Origin: an uncultured Paracoccaceae bacterium
GTDB taxonomy: Bacteria > Pseudomonadota > Alphaproteobacteria > Rhodobacterales > Rhodobacteraceae
NCBI GenBank assembly: GCA_943787985.1
Contig: CALSOO010000001.1
Span: forward strand, 323,001 to 387,000
Length of the DNA stretch: 64,000 bases
Direction: 5' to 3'
Part shown: positions 1 through 8,528 of the stretch, piece after piece
Position numbering within the stretch: the first letter of the stretch is position 1
How the letters are laid out: every line of letters begins with the position of its first letter
Translations under genes and position numbers: made by a program
The notes under the pieces: model-generated
What the model saw: only the letters and a program-made list of their open reading frames with translations
Databases searched by the model: none
Told to the model about the DNA's origin: nothing

Positions 1-137
1 TGACGGCTATTGTGATTTCCTTCGGGATGACCGCCGTTGTCGTGATGATCGGGCTGGGCGCGTTCCTTGGCTCCAATGATGATCATGTAGATGACCAACC
101 CGAGACAGAGACAGCCGATGCGGAGGGCCGATCATGA
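1..137 (+). CDS. mnhC: Na+/H+ antiporter subunit MnhC (MrpC), C-terminal end only
   Basis: The window opens inside this gene. The readable frame starts at base 3, gives about 44 residues and ends at TGA 135-137, overlapping the mnhD start codon by ATGA. The visible part is one hydrophobic helix with the run TAIVISFGMTAVVVMIGLG followed by an acidic tail rich in D and E. This fits the last helix and cytoplasmic tail of the NuoK-like MrpC subunit, and the following mnhD, E, F and G support it. The family role, as part of a membrane Na+(K+)/H+ antiporter, is known; the assignment here rests on the tail and on context. Confidence 0.8.
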   Translation, partial: TAIVISFGMTAVVVMIGLGAFLGSNDDHVDDQPETETADAEGRS

Positions 138-1671
138 GCCATTGGATCATCGCTCCCATCGTTCTACCCGCTCTGCTTGCGCCCTTTATCGTGCTGGCGG
201 CGCGCTATCATATCGGCATTCAGCGCGCCCTTTCGCTCGCGGGTGTGGTGGCGCTTGTTGTGATCGCGACTGCGCTTGCGTTGCAGGCGTCTGATGGCAC
301 AATCACGCTCTATCGTCTGAGTGACTGGGCCGCACCCTTTGGCATTGTGCTCGTCGCTGACGCGCTCTCGACCCTTATGGTCTTGCTGACGAGCGTTCTC
401 GCGCTGTTTGTGTTGCTCTATGCTATCGGTTCGGGCTGGGACAATCGCGGCCGACATTTTCATGCCTTGTTCCAGTTTCAGCTCATGGGCATCATCGGCG
501 CTTTCTTGACGGGCGATTTGTTCAACCTCTTTGTTTTCTTTGAGGTGCTGCTCATAGCCTCCTACGGCCTGATGATCCACGCAGGCGGAAACGCACGGAT
601 GCGGGCAGGGGTTCAGTATGTGCTGTTCAATCTGATCGGTTCTACGCTCTTTCTGTTTGCGCTTGGCGCGATTTATGCCGAGACAGGCACACTCAATATG
701 GCCGATCTGGCCCAGCGTGTTGCGCTCATCGGCCCCGAGGAAACCGTTGGCATCCGTGTCGCCGCCGTGCTCTTGCTGCTTGTGTTTGCAATCAAGGCTG
801 CGCTTGTGCCGCTGCACTTCTGGCTGCCTTCCAGCTATGCCGAAGCCCCTGCACCCGTGGCTGCTCTCTTCGCGATTATGACAAAGGTGGGCGCCTATGC
901 GATCATCCGTGTCTATACGCTGATTTTCCCGCCCGAGCTTGCCGCGACGCAGGGCTTGCATGATCTCTGGCTCTTGCCTGCTGCGCTGGTCTCCGTTGCA
1001 ATCGGTATGATGGGCGTGCTCGCTGCGAAAAAGCTCGACAGGCTGGTGGCCTTTTCGGTGATCGGTTCGATGGGTATGGTCATGGTGACGCTCTCGCTGT
1101 TCACGCCCGAAGGCATCGCCGCCGCGCTCTATTACATTATTCATTCCACGCTCGCGGGCGCGCGCTCTTTCTGATTGCTGATCTCGTGCGCACTGGCCGT
1201 GGCGGCCTTGATCTTGACCGCCCAACCGCCCATGGCTGGCGCCGCTCTGACGGCCGGGTTTTTCTTTGTCGGAGCGATTGCGATGGCGGGTCTGCCGCCG
1301 CTCTCAGGCTTCCTGGGCAAGCTTCTCGTGTCTGAACGCAAGCTTCTCTGCACCTCAGGCGGCTTGGATCTGGGGCGTGGTGCTTGTGTCCAGCTTGTCA
1401 GCATCCTCGGCTTTGCTCGGGCGGGCAGTATCCTGTTCTGGAAGGCCGAGAGTCTGACGCTTGAGGGCGATCCGTCGCGCTCTGTGCCGCGGCCTTTGTC
1501 TTACGTCGCTGTCGGTGGGCTGATCGTGCTTCTGCTGCGCATACGGTCTTTGCGGGGCAGATGCATGGCTATACAAGCAAAATGGCAGGGCAGCTCTTTG
1601 ACCCTGCGCCCTATATGTTGAAGGTGCTCGATACGCCCGGCAAGTTGAGCCAACCAAAGGAGGGCCACTGA
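134..1671 (+). CDS. mnhD: Na+/H+ antiporter subunit MnhD (MrpD), frameshifted as read
   Basis: This is a NuoN/NuoM-like membrane subunit of the multi-subunit Mrp/Mnh cation/proton antiporter. The first frame (134-1174) gives many hydrophobic helices with family-typical runs such as GDLFNLFVFFEVLLIASYGL and the lysine-containing helix FAIKAALVPLHFWLPSSYAEA. The frame breaks near 1160-1190 and resumes with MAGAALTAGFFFVGAIAMAG and LPPLSGFLGKLLV. It breaks again near 1335 and around 1400-1560. The last segment runs to TGA 1669-1671. The intended protein is about 510 residues, the usual MrpD length. The start overlaps the mnhC stop. The breaks are single-base and look like sequence errors, although real decay cannot be excluded from sequence alone. 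Confidence 0.88.
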
Positions 1672-1672
1672 G

Positions 1673-2174
1673 ATGCTAGGACGTGCATTCCGCTGGCTTA
1701 TGCCACATCCGTTTCTGACACTGTTGCTCGCTGTCGTCTGGATCGTGCTGCAAAACGAGTTCTCCGCCGGCATGGCTGTCTTCGGCGTCATCCTGGGATC
1801 CTGATCCCTTGGGGAACTTCCGCGTGGTGGCCCGATACGCCCCATCGCTTCCGCCTCTTCAAGATGATCCGCTACAGCTTCCTTGTGATGTGGGACATCA
1901 TGGTCGCCAATGTGCAGGTTGCATGGATTGTGCTTACCGTCCCAAACGCCAAGCTCAAACCCGCATGGATTGTGTCCCGCTTGATCTTTTGGAGCCCGAG
2001 GCCATCACCATGCTCGCAGGAACAATCACTCTCACGCCAGGGACAGTCTCCGCCGATCTGTCTGATGAGGGCCACAGCCTTTTGGTGCATGTCCTCCACA
2101 CTGAGGATCCGGACGCCGTGCGCGACGATATCAAGAGCCGCTATGAGGCCCGCCTGAAGGAGATTTTCTCATGA
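1673..2174 (+). CDS. mnhE: Na+/H+ antiporter subunit MnhE (MrpE), frameshifted as read
   Basis: Translation starts at ATG 1673, one base after the mnhD stop, with a hydrophobic helix (PFLTLLLAVVWIVLQN). As read, the frame stops at about 1803 in the run GGGATCCTGATCC. A second frame then carries MIRYSFLVMWDIMVANVQVA and a third carries the C-terminal domain with VSADLSDEGHSLLVHVL and a hydrophilic end at TGA 2172-2174. Put together this is the usual MrpE of about 165 residues, a small subunit needed for antiporter assembly. At least two single-base shifts are needed, near 1803 and 1975. It lies in the middle of the mnhC-G operon. Confidence 0.85.
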
Positions 2175-2459
2175 TGTCTGCTCCCGATCTGATGAGCTTA
2201 GCGCTCGGCATTGCCTTTATATCGCTCGCTGTGGCGCAGCTGATGTGTATGATCCGCCTCGTTCTTGGGCCAAGCACAGGCGATCGCATCTTGGCGCTCG
2301 ATACCATGGTGATCAATGCGCTCGGCCTCGTGATCCTGCTGGGTATCTCACCAAGGTGTGCGGATTTATTTTGAAGTCTCCTTGCTCATCGCAATGCTTG
2401 GCTTCGTGTCCACAGTCGCACTTGCGCGGTTCATTCTGCGGGGGGACATCATCGAATGA
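2171..2459 (+). CDS. mnhF: Na+/H+ antiporter subunit MnhF (MrpF), frameshifted as read
   Basis: A small membrane subunit of the Mrp antiporter with three predicted helices. The start is either of two tandem ATG codons (2171 or 2174) overlapping the mnhE stop. The first frame reads ALDTMVINALGLVILLGIS, typical of MrpF, and breaks at about 2350. The continuing frame gives FEVSLLIAMLGFVSTVALAR and FILRGDIIE and ends at TGA 2457-2459, overlapping the mnhG start. The intended length is about 95 residues, as expected. A single base change near 2350 restores the frame. Confidence 0.85.
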
Positions 2460-2845
2460 CTTTTGAAGTTATAGGAACCTACGCCACAGCGGTCTTTCTG
2501 CTTATCGGATCAGGCTTTGCGCTTGTCGGTGTGCTCGGTCTACTCAAGTTCAACGACTCCATGACGCGGCTACATGCTCCGACCAAAGTGGGAACTGTGG
2601 GGATCGGTTCGCTTTTGCTGGCCTCGATCGTCCACTCTTTTACCTTGGGTGATACGTCGATGCATGAGTTGCTGATTATGGCCTTTTTGTTCGTGACCGC
2701 GCCAATTTCAGCCAACTTCATCGCTAAAGTTCATATCCACAAAAAGGCCTGTGATACGCCGCCATCACCACCGCGTGACAGCACATGGTCTACTTTGGAC
2801 GTGCCCGAAGAAGACATGGATCGTCGTAGAACGGCTGGCGGTTAA
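2456..2845 (+). CDS. mnhG: Na+/H+ antiporter subunit MnhG (MrpG)
   Basis: The last gene of the antiporter operon, open over 129 residues. It has three hydrophobic segments, including FLLIGSGFALVGVLGLLKF and LLIMAFLFVTAPISANFIAK, and the family motif RLHAPTKVGTVGIGSLLLAS. The ATG overlaps the mnhF TGA. The C-terminal tail is proline-, arginine- and acid-rich (PPSPPRDSTWSTLDVPEED), as is common in alphaproteobacterial MnhG. The final 13 or so residues could be altered by a shift, since the neighbouring genes are, but the frame needs no repair. Confidence 0.9.
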   Translation: MTFEVIGTYATAVFLLIGSGFALVGVLGLLKFNDSMTRLHAPTKVGTVGIGSLLLASIVHSFTLGDTSMHELLIMAFLFVTAPISANFIAKVHIHKKACDTPPSPPRDSTWSTLDVPEEDMDRRRTAGG

Positions 2846-3026
2846 CCAACTTATACCAAGCTATCAAGCACCACGTCGGGCGGGTCTGACGGGTGGGGCG
2901 TTCAGATGCCCTTGTTTTGCCGTATTGTCGGCCCGAGATGGCCGTAATCTTTTGTGAATGTGTCATAAGCTCGACTGATCTGCCCTAGTTGCGTTAATCA
3001 TGACGATAGTTTGACAAGAGTGACCC
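2846..3026. other. Spacer between mnhG and the next gene
   Basis: A 181-base non-coding spacer. A short GGGC...GCCC hairpin followed by TTGTTTT near 2897-2922 could end antiporter transcription, but its stem is only four or five pairs. I see no convincing promoter. Confidence 0.3.
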
Positions 3027-3662
3027 ATGCAAAATGCTGCCCTGACCTCCAAAGTCCCTCCTCGTGAGAACACACCGGACGCGACCCTCCACGCGATCCG
3101 GTCTGTGCTCACGGACGTGGAGCCAACTGTTCCTGTCCCTGCCAAAAAGGTGGCTGATGTGGCAACGCCTGTGATCACGGACGTTTCGCCAGCGAAAGCT
3201 GCTCCAGCCAAGCCTGCGATCTCAAAACCTGCGTTGCCGTTTCAGGTCCCAAGCCGTGATGCGATAGCGCGCAAAGTGACACAGTTTCGACCGCGTTCTG
3301 TTCATGTGGTGATGCTGGCGGTGCTTTTGCTGCTGGTGTTGCGCCCGCAGTGGGTCGTACTGGGGGTATTTCTAAGTGCCTTCCTGACCTTGGGGGCCTT
3401 CGCATGTCTGGGCACTGACCGCGTATGGGGCTTTATTGGCAACCGTTTCAAATCCTTTGCGCGGCGTCATCCCGAACGCGCATCACGCATCGGTTCAAAA
3501 CTCGATTCCGTTGCTTTGAGTTGGGATGCATTTCTGGACCGGTTCCCCGATGGCTCTGTAGACGGACCTTATTTGCCGGATTTTCAGGCACAGAATTGTC
3601 GCGAAGAAGCCCATGATGCCGCCGTGGACGCCCGCTTGGCACGGATGCAAGCCGAGGGGTAA
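3027..3662 (+). CDS. Hypothetical protein with central membrane segments
   Basis: I do not recognise a characterised family. The 211-residue product starts with a soluble region rich in P, A, V and K (roughly residues 1-95). A strongly hydrophobic stretch of about 40 residues follows, with two possible helices (VVMLAVLLLLVLRP then VVLGVFLSAFLTLGAFACLG), then a basic and acidic C-terminal domain containing LDSVALSWDAFLDRFPDGSVDGPYLPDF. It lies directly upstream of secE on the same strand with an 85-base gap. It is probably a conserved inner-membrane protein of roseobacters; its function is unknown. Confidence 0.6.
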   Translation: MQNAALTSKVPPRENTPDATLHAIRSVLTDVEPTVPVPAKKVADVATPVITDVSPAKAAPAKPAISKPALPFQVPSRDAIARKVTQFRPRSVHVVMLAVLLLLVLRPQWVVLGVFLSAFLTLGAFACLGTDRVWGFIGNRFKSFARRHPERASRIGSKLDSVALSWDAFLDRFPDGSVDGPYLPDFQAQNCREEAHDAAVDARLARMQAEG

Positions 3663-3747
3663 AGCCCTCGTTGTGATTGTTGCCTTGAAATTGGTGCACG
3701 TGGCCGTTAGATGAGCATCACACGCAGTCTGAAAAGAGACCAAAACC

Positions 3748-3945
3748 ATGGCCACCACTAACCCACTTCAGTTTATCCAGCAGGTTCGTTCTGAAGTTTC
3801 AAAGGTCGTATGGCCCACGCGACGCGAAGTTTTGTTGACCACTGTAATGGTGTTCATCATGGCAGCCTTGACGGCTGTGTTCTTTGCGCTGGTGGATTTG
3901 GGCATTCGTGAAGGGCTCAAATCAGTGCTGGGGATGTTCGGTTAA
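3748..3945 (+). CDS. secE: Preprotein translocase subunit SecE
   Basis: SecE clamps SecY in the SecYEG protein-export channel of the inner membrane. The 65-residue product is the short, single-helix alphaproteobacterial form. It carries the conserved motif EVSKVVWPTRREVL ahead of one transmembrane helix (VMVFIMAALTAVFFALVDLGI). An ATG preceded by a purine-rich GAAAAGAGAC segment sets the start. It precedes nusG, the usual order in bacteria. Confidence 0.97.
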   Translation: MATTNPLQFIQQVRSEVSKVVWPTRREVLLTTVMVFIMAALTAVFFALVDLGIREGLKSVLGMFG

Positions 3946-3970
3946 GCGCAGTCGTTGCGCGACAGGGCTC

Positions 3971-3999
3971 TTGAATCCGTTAGTGTTGCGGAGTAAACG
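3971..3999 (+). promoter_or_regulatory. Possible promoter ahead of nusG
   Basis: TTGAAT (3971-3976) and TAAACG (3994-3999) are separated by exactly 17 bases. The spacing and the -10 ending in ACG match the stronger promoter set of the ribosomal genes in this window. The -35 is weaker, so this is a candidate only. Confidence 0.35.
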
Positions 4000-4061
4000 A
4001 CACCTCTAACCGATATGAAGGCGTGCGGCGATTCGAGTTGCGCGCCGATTTTTATTCGGGT

Positions 4062-4081
4062 CCAGCCAAAGAGTTGGCTGG
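4062..4081 (+). promoter_or_regulatory. Perfect 8-bp hairpin in the nusG leader
   Basis: The arms CCAGCCAA and TTGGCTGG (4062-4069 and 4074-4081) pair perfectly around an AGAG loop. It is not followed by a T-run, so it is not an ordinary terminator. It sits 54 bases before the nusG start and may be an mRNA stability or processing element. Confidence 0.5.
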
Positions 4082-4135
4082 TTGATCAAAACACTGCGAC
4101 GCGTAAGCGTGCAAGTATGAAGGACGAGCGGACAG

Positions 4136-4669
4136 ATGGCGAAACGGTGGTATTCGGTCAGTGTTCTTTCCAATTTTGAGAAGAAGATTGCAGAGCAAAT
4201 CCGCACATCTGTGGCAGAGAACGCGCTCGAACATGAGATCGACGAAGTCTTGGTTCCGACGGAAGAAGTCATCGAGGTCCGGCGCGGCAAGAAGGTGACG
4301 AACGAGCGTCGCTTTATGCCCGGTTATGTTTTGGTACATATGGAAATGTCGGATCGCGGGTATCACCTGATCAACTCTATCAACCGCGTCACAGGTTTTC
4401 TGGGCCCACAAGGTCGCCCGATGCCGATGCGTGATGCAGAGGTTCAGGGTATCTTGGGCCGCGTTCAAGAGGGCGAAGAAAGCCCACGGACGCTTATCCA
4501 CTACGAAATTGGCGAAAAGGTCAAAGTCAACGAGGGCCCGTTCGAGGACTTCGATGGCATGATCGAAGAAGTGGACGAAGAGAACCAGCGCCTGAAGGTT
4601 ATGGTCTCTATCTTTGGCCGCGAAACACCGGTCGAGCTGGAATTCCTGCAAGTGACCAAACAGATGTAA
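4136..4669 (+). CDS. nusG: Transcription termination/antitermination factor NusG
   Basis: NusG binds the RNA polymerase clamp helices, lowers pausing and couples transcription to Rho or the ribosome. The 177-residue protein shows the NGN domain ([22 protein letters not shown], and [11 protein letters not shown]) and a C-terminal KOW domain from about residue 125 ([20 protein letters not shown]). Its length is normal and the frame is intact. A strong terminator follows, so secE-nusG can be a unit separate from rplK. Confidence 0.98.
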   Translation: MAKRWYSVSVLSNFEKKIAEQIRTSVAENALEHEIDEVLVPTEEVIEVRRGKKVTNERRFMPGYVLVHMEMSDRGYHLINSINRVTGFLGPQGRPMPMRDAEVQGILGRVQEGEESPRTLIHYEIGEKVKVNEGPFEDFDGMIEEVDEENQRLKVMVSIFGRETPVELEFLQVTKQM

Positions 4670-4709
4670 ACGTGCCTTTTGCTCTTTGGGCGAGGTCAGA
4701 CAAAAAGAA

Positions 4710-4740
4710 ACGCCGCTCCATTTTCGGGGGCGGCGTTTTG
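4710..4740 (+). terminator. Intrinsic terminator after nusG
   Basis: A GC-rich stem CGCCGCTCC / GGGGGCGGCG (with one T-G pair) closes an ATTTT loop and is followed by TTTTG. Confidence 0.8.
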
Positions 4741-5016
4741 CGTTTGTATGGTGTGGCCTGTGATGGCCCTGAAAGGTTGCCGGAACGTCAACAGGTGGCC
4801 AAATCCGCGCCCAAACAGGCCAGTTTGGCTTTGTGCGACAGAGGCTACGGGTGCGCATGTGACCGGAGCTCGAAAAATGGCGCCGCGATACTTCACCTAA
4901 TGTCCTTCTTTGCGACACAGATATCATTGGCTTTTGAACTGGATTGCCCCGGAAGCTGCAGCGCATCTCATGTTCAAAGAACCGTTGGAAAATTCTTGAG
5001 TTTCAAGACAGCGCTC

Positions 5017-5045
5017 TTGCAAAAAGGCGCTGGCCCGTCTACACG
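5017..5045 (+). promoter_or_regulatory. Candidate promoter of rplK-rplA
   Basis: TTGCAA (5017-5022) and TACACG (5040-5045) are separated by exactly 17 bases, about 120 bases ahead of rplK. It resembles the TATACG promoters of the other ribosomal blocks. The rest of the 4741-5166 gap holds no gene that I can support. Confidence 0.55.
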
Positions 5046-5124
5046 GCCAGCTTGTTGCATAGGCGACATTTTCTGTGGGAGGCGGTTCGCACGCGTGCGG
5101 GCACCGGACCACGAAGCAACCTGA

Positions 5125-5145
5125 CCTTGGAAACGCGTTCCAAGG
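5125..5145 (+). promoter_or_regulatory. Perfect hairpin just before the rplK ribosome binding site
   Basis: CCTTGGAA (5125-5132) pairs with TTCCAAGG (5138-5145) around ACGCG. It lies about 10 bases before the AAAAAGGAG ribosome binding site of rplK, a position suited to translational control by a ribosomal protein; that role is inferred. Confidence 0.5.
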
Positions 5146-5166
5146 CGCTTAAAAAGGAGAAGGCCC

Positions 5167-5591
5167 ATGGCCAAGAAACTCGTAGGCTCGATGAAGTTGC
5201 AAGTCGCAGCTGGTCAAGCAAACCCATCCCCACCCGTAGGTCCAGCGCTGGGTCAGCGCGGCATCAACATCATGGAATTCTGTAAAGCGTTCAACGCCAA
5301 GACAGCTGACCTTGAGCCTGGCGCCCCTTGCCCGACTGTCATCAGCTACTACCAGGACAAATCCTTCACAATGGACATCAAGACGCCACCCGCGTCCTAC
5401 TTCCTCAAGAAGGCTGCCAAGTGAAATCTGGCGCGAAAACACCGTCTCGCGAGACTGTGGGCACTGTGACCGTAGCGCAAGTGCGCGAAATCGCAGAAGC
5501 GAAGATGAAAGATCTGAACGCCAACGACATCGAAGGCGCGATGCAGATCATCCTGGGCTCCGCCCGCTCCATGGGCATCGAGGTGAAGTAA
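5167..5591 (+). CDS. rplK: 50S ribosomal protein L11, one frameshift as read
   Basis: L11 forms the GTPase-associated centre of the large subunit with L10 and L7/L12. The N-terminal frame has the proline-rich linker region [20 protein letters not shown] and stops at 5424. The following frame gives [15 protein letters not shown] and [19 protein letters not shown] to the stop at 5591. One missing G in the run AAGTGAAA near 5418 restores the normal 141-residue protein. A strong ribosome binding site (AAAAAGGAG) precedes the ATG, and rplA follows after one base. Confidence 0.96.
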
Positions 5592-5592
5592 G

Positions 5593-6294
5593 ATGGCAAA
5601 ATACGGAAAACGCGCGACCGAAGCCCGCGCAGCATTCGCTGGCAAATCCCTGCTGTCCGTCGAGGACGCAGTGGCATTGGTCAAAGGCAACGCAAAATCC
5701 AAATTCGACGAAACCATCGAGATTGCTGTGAACCTGGGCGTTGACCCACGTCACGCGGACCAAATGGTGCGCGGTGTTGTTGGCTTGCCAAACGGCACCG
5801 GCAAAACGATGCGTGTTGCTGTTTTTGCACGCGGCCCAAAAGCCGACGAAGCGAAAGCTGCTGGCGCGGACATCGTTGGCGCAGAAGACCTCATGGAAAT
5901 CGTGCAAAGCGGCAAGATTGAATTTGATCGCTGCATCGCGACACCTGACATGATGCCGGTTGTTGGCCGTTTGGGTAAAGTTCTGGGTCCACGTAACCTG
6001 ATGCCAAACCCGAAAGTCGGCACAGTGACCATGGATGTTGCTGACGCTGTGAAAGCGGCCAAAGGCGGCGAAGTGCAGTTCAAAGTCGAAAAAGCAGGCG
6101 TTGTACACGCTGGTGTTGGCAAAGCGTCCTTTGACGAAACCAAGCTGGTCGAAAACATCCGCGCTTTCATTGACGCAGTGAGCAAAGCCAAGCCATCCGG
6201 CTCCAAAGGCGCTTACATGAAGAAAATCGCACTCAGCTCAACGATGGGCCCGGGCGTGACAGTCAATATCGACAGCGCGGTAGGCGAGGCTTAA
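5593..6294 (+). CDS. rplA: 50S ribosomal protein L1
   Basis: L1 forms the mobile stalk that guides tRNA out of the E site and, in many bacteria, represses its own operon by binding its mRNA. The intact 233-residue protein shows the family motifs [29 protein letters not shown] and [18 protein letters not shown]. It directly follows rplK, and an intrinsic terminator follows. Confidence 0.98.
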   Translation: MAKYGKRATEARAAFAGKSLLSVEDAVALVKGNAKSKFDETIEIAVNLGVDPRHADQMVRGVVGLPNGTGKTMRVAVFARGPKADEAKAAGADIVGAEDLMEIVQSGKIEFDRCIATPDMMPVVGRLGKVLGPRNLMPNPKVGTVTMDVADAVKAAKGGEVQFKVEKAGVVHAGVGKASFDETKLVENIRAFIDAVSKAKPSGSKGAYMKKIALSSTMGPGVTVNIDSAVGEA

Positions 6295-6323
6295 TTCCCT
6301 CTCCCACCACTCCTGTTATCAAA

Positions 6324-6349
6324 GGGCGCTCCATCGGGGCGCCCTTTTT
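6324..6349 (+). terminator. Intrinsic terminator after rplA
   Basis: GGGCGC and GCGCCC pair around TCCATCGGG and are followed by TTTTT. This closes the rplK-rplA unit before the accessory pair. Confidence 0.85.
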
Positions 6350-6518
6350 CGTCGGGATATTACGTCCTGCGCGAACTTGTGCACGCTAAGTTTCTCCAGT
6401 GTTCCGCATGCACTTTGTCGACCAGTTCTTCTGGGCTGGTGGTTTGGGGAGGTTCTCTTATAGTTAACCGGTATTTTGCGGCCCCAATTTATTTCCCCTA
6501 CGAGAGAGTCCCACCATT

Positions 6519-7256
6519 ATGCTGACCTATGCGTTTATTCCCGCCCGTTCTGGTTCAAAAGGCCTGCCAAACAAGAACATCATGGAAATTGATGGCCATC
6601 CTTTGCTGAGTTATGCCGTCGCGTTCGGGAAAGCGTTGGGAGTGGATCAAGTGATCCTCAGCACCGACAGCCAGGATTATGCAGACATCGGCGCGCGCTA
6701 CGGTGCGCTTGTGCCGGGGTTGCGCAGTGCGCAGGCCAGCAGTGATACGGCGATGGAAGAAGACATTATCGCAGATCTTACACAGAGTTTGCCTGCGCGC
6801 GGTATTCCTGTTCCGGACGTCTGGATTCGGCTGAAACCCACCAACCCGTTTCGTCGCATTGCTGCGGTCCAAGAGGGGCTTCACCACTTAAAGAACGACC
6901 CGACTATTGAATCCGTTCGCATCGTATCGCCCGCTGATCCACGTTTGGTGCGCAAGAATGATAGCGGGTTTCTTGAGCCAGTGCTCAAAGACATTTGGGA
7001 CCCCAAGCGGTCGGTTATGCGCCGGACAGAGTTTCCGGATGCGTACTCGCCGTTTAACCTCGATCTGTTTCGTCACAAGAATTGGGAGACGATGGGCTCC
7101 GGGTATATGGGTCGCAATATTCTTCCGATCGTTGACCATGCGATCACCGGTTTGGATATCAATGACGGGGATGACTTCGACATTGTCAAAGCCATGATCG
7201 AAATGCGCCCGCGGCCCGACATCGTCATGAAATTCATCGTGCCCCCGACCAGATGA
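6519..7256 (+). CDS. CMP-sialic-acid synthetase-like cytidylyltransferase
   Basis: The 245-residue protein belongs to the NeuA/KdsB-type family that transfers CMP to a nonulosonic or related acid sugar. The nucleotide-binding signature IPARSGSKGLPNKN is at residues 7-20. Further supporting runs are VDQVILSTDSQDYADI, VWIRLKPTNPFRR and a late GLDINDGDDFDIVKAM. It overlaps the next gene by four bases, so the two are co-translated. It lies between rplA and rplJ, an unusual place. The exact sugar cannot be told from sequence; an NTP-transferase for sialic-, legionaminic- or Kdo-like sugars is the most likely reading. Confidence 0.8.
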   Translation: MLTYAFIPARSGSKGLPNKNIMEIDGHPLLSYAVAFGKALGVDQVILSTDSQDYADIGARYGALVPGLRSAQASSDTAMEEDIIADLTQSLPARGIPVPDVWIRLKPTNPFRRIAAVQEGLHHLKNDPTIESVRIVSPADPRLVRKNDSGFLEPVLKDIWDPKRSVMRRTEFPDAYSPFNLDLFRHKNWETMGSGYMGRNILPIVDHAITGLDINDGDDFDIVKAMIEMRPRPDIVMKFIVPPTR

Positions 7257-8224
7257 AGGGGCCTGCCGGCACGATTTATGCGGTTGTGCGCACAGGACAC
7301 CATGTGCGTCTGCTGTCACGTGCGATGCGACGATTGCAGGTGTTGGGATACACTGTTCAGTTCGCGCATTTTCGCAACAATCCCGGGGCCTCCGGGGCGG
7401 TTGCGCAGATTGAGGAAGATGGCTTCACCAAGATTATCGTGCGCACAATGCTTGATCGCCTCACATGCAATGACACTGTCGTATTTGCTGTTCTGGGGGG
7501 GCTGAACACCAATGACGGTCTTGCCAAGTTGGTGGCAAAAGGCGTTCGGCTGACACAAGTGGTGGAGGGTGGGCGCTTTCATGCAAAGATCAAATACCAT
7601 CCTACATTGCCTATTCCGCTTTTGGCTTGGGGGCCGTCAGCACATGACATTGCCACCGCAGACGTGCGCGTTGTCGGTGCTCCCGTTTTCGAGCACCTCA
7701 AACGTGCGGCGCCAGTTTCGCCGCCGATGGCGCTTATCAATTACAAATTTACCTATCGGGAGGCAGGGCTGGATGCGGACGGTTCCTGGCTTCGTGCTGC
7801 CATTTCTGCCGCTGTGTCCAACGGGTATGCACCTGTCGTCAGTGGGCACCCCAAACCGACGTTACCTGACGACATTGAACTGACAGAGCGACCAGTCGGG
7901 GCGGTGTTGCGCGATGCCAGCCTGTTGATCACGCGGGCCTCTACAATTTTATACGATGCGCTTTCGATAGGAGTTCAGCCGTTTTACCTGAGCGCGCAAG
8001 GGGAGCGGCTAAGGGAATTTTCGAGCCCTCTAAATGCGTATCCGATGTGTCACGGGGAAGCAGAACTGTCGCAAACAATCCGCGCATGGAAAGAGGGAAG
8101 GAAAGCTTATGACTCGACAGAATTCCTTGAAATGCATGTGAGCGTAGATCCCAAGCGGTCCGCTGCATTGCGGATGGCAGATGAAATTGCATTGATTCAC
8201 AATGGTGCCGCTCTGGACCTGTAA
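7253..8224 (+). CDS. Probable GT-B-type glycosyltransferase or epimerase-like protein
   Basis: The 323-residue protein has no family that I recognise with certainty. A run near residues 223-250 (DASLLITRASTILYDALSIG then VQPFYL) resembles the nucleotide-sugar-binding end of GT-B enzymes, where a small residue, a Tyr/Glu-Ala pair and a Gly-x-Pro turn follow a hydrophobic strand. The N-terminal half alternates strands and helices (VRLLSRAMRRLQVLGYTVQF). It overlaps the cytidylyltransferase gene by ATGA, which supports a joint job in making or transferring an acidic surface sugar. The function is inferred. Confidence 0.55.
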   Translation: MKGPAGTIYAVVRTGHHVRLLSRAMRRLQVLGYTVQFAHFRNNPGASGAVAQIEEDGFTKIIVRTMLDRLTCNDTVVFAVLGGLNTNDGLAKLVAKGVRLTQVVEGGRFHAKIKYHPTLPIPLLAWGPSAHDIATADVRVVGAPVFEHLKRAAPVSPPMALINYKFTYREAGLDADGSWLRAAISAAVSNGYAPVVSGHPKPTLPDDIELTERPVGAVLRDASLLITRASTILYDALSIGVQPFYLSAQGERLREFSSPLNAYPMCHGEAELSQTIRAWKEGRKAYDSTEFLEMHVSVDPKRSAALRMADEIALIHNGAALDL

Positions 8225-8528
8225 GGGCAGGGCATTTTCGCGAAAAATTCGATTGTAGTCTTCCCATAGAAGGAAAAACGGCCTAAGGGATGCGCTCGCA
8301 CTGTACGACGTGAGTCGCACATTGCGGATTCGTCCGAGACGGTGGGTGGAGGTTTCCTTCATAATTCCTGCCTGAGACGGGAAAAACCAGATTTCTTCGG
8401 ATGCCCGAACGGGTTTGCGCTGCGATATTGCGCAGGACCCCGTAAGGACCCGAACTGTCAGGGTTTCTTATCTGAAACCTTGGCTGAACTGAGCCGGAGG
8501 GGCTTCCCTCCCTTACTGGAGTGAAACT
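8225..8528 (+). ncRNA. Leader of rplJ-rplL (probable L10-type mRNA leader)
   Basis: A 304-base gene-free stretch before the rplJ GTG start. It contains a hairpin GGTTTC/GAAACC (8462-8479) and another GGAGGG/CCCTCC with loop GCTT (8496-8511) that lies right over the ribosome-binding region. Autoregulation of rplJ by L10-L12 binding its own leader is well known; that this leader does so is inferred from position and structure. Confidence 0.45.

Noticed and set aside
164..1225. A 353-codon reverse-strand open frame across mnhD
   Set aside because: Its composition (very rich in R, H, Q and E) is that of an antisense shadow, and the forward strand carries clear MnhD helices.
3660..3750. A tRNA gene (tRNA-Trp often lies near secE)
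   Set aside because: No cloverleaf, T-loop GTTCGA or matching acceptor arms were found in the gap.
4672..5124. A 150-codon open frame in the nusG-rplK gap
   Set aside because: It runs through the nusG terminator and the candidate rplK promoter, and its composition is not protein-like.
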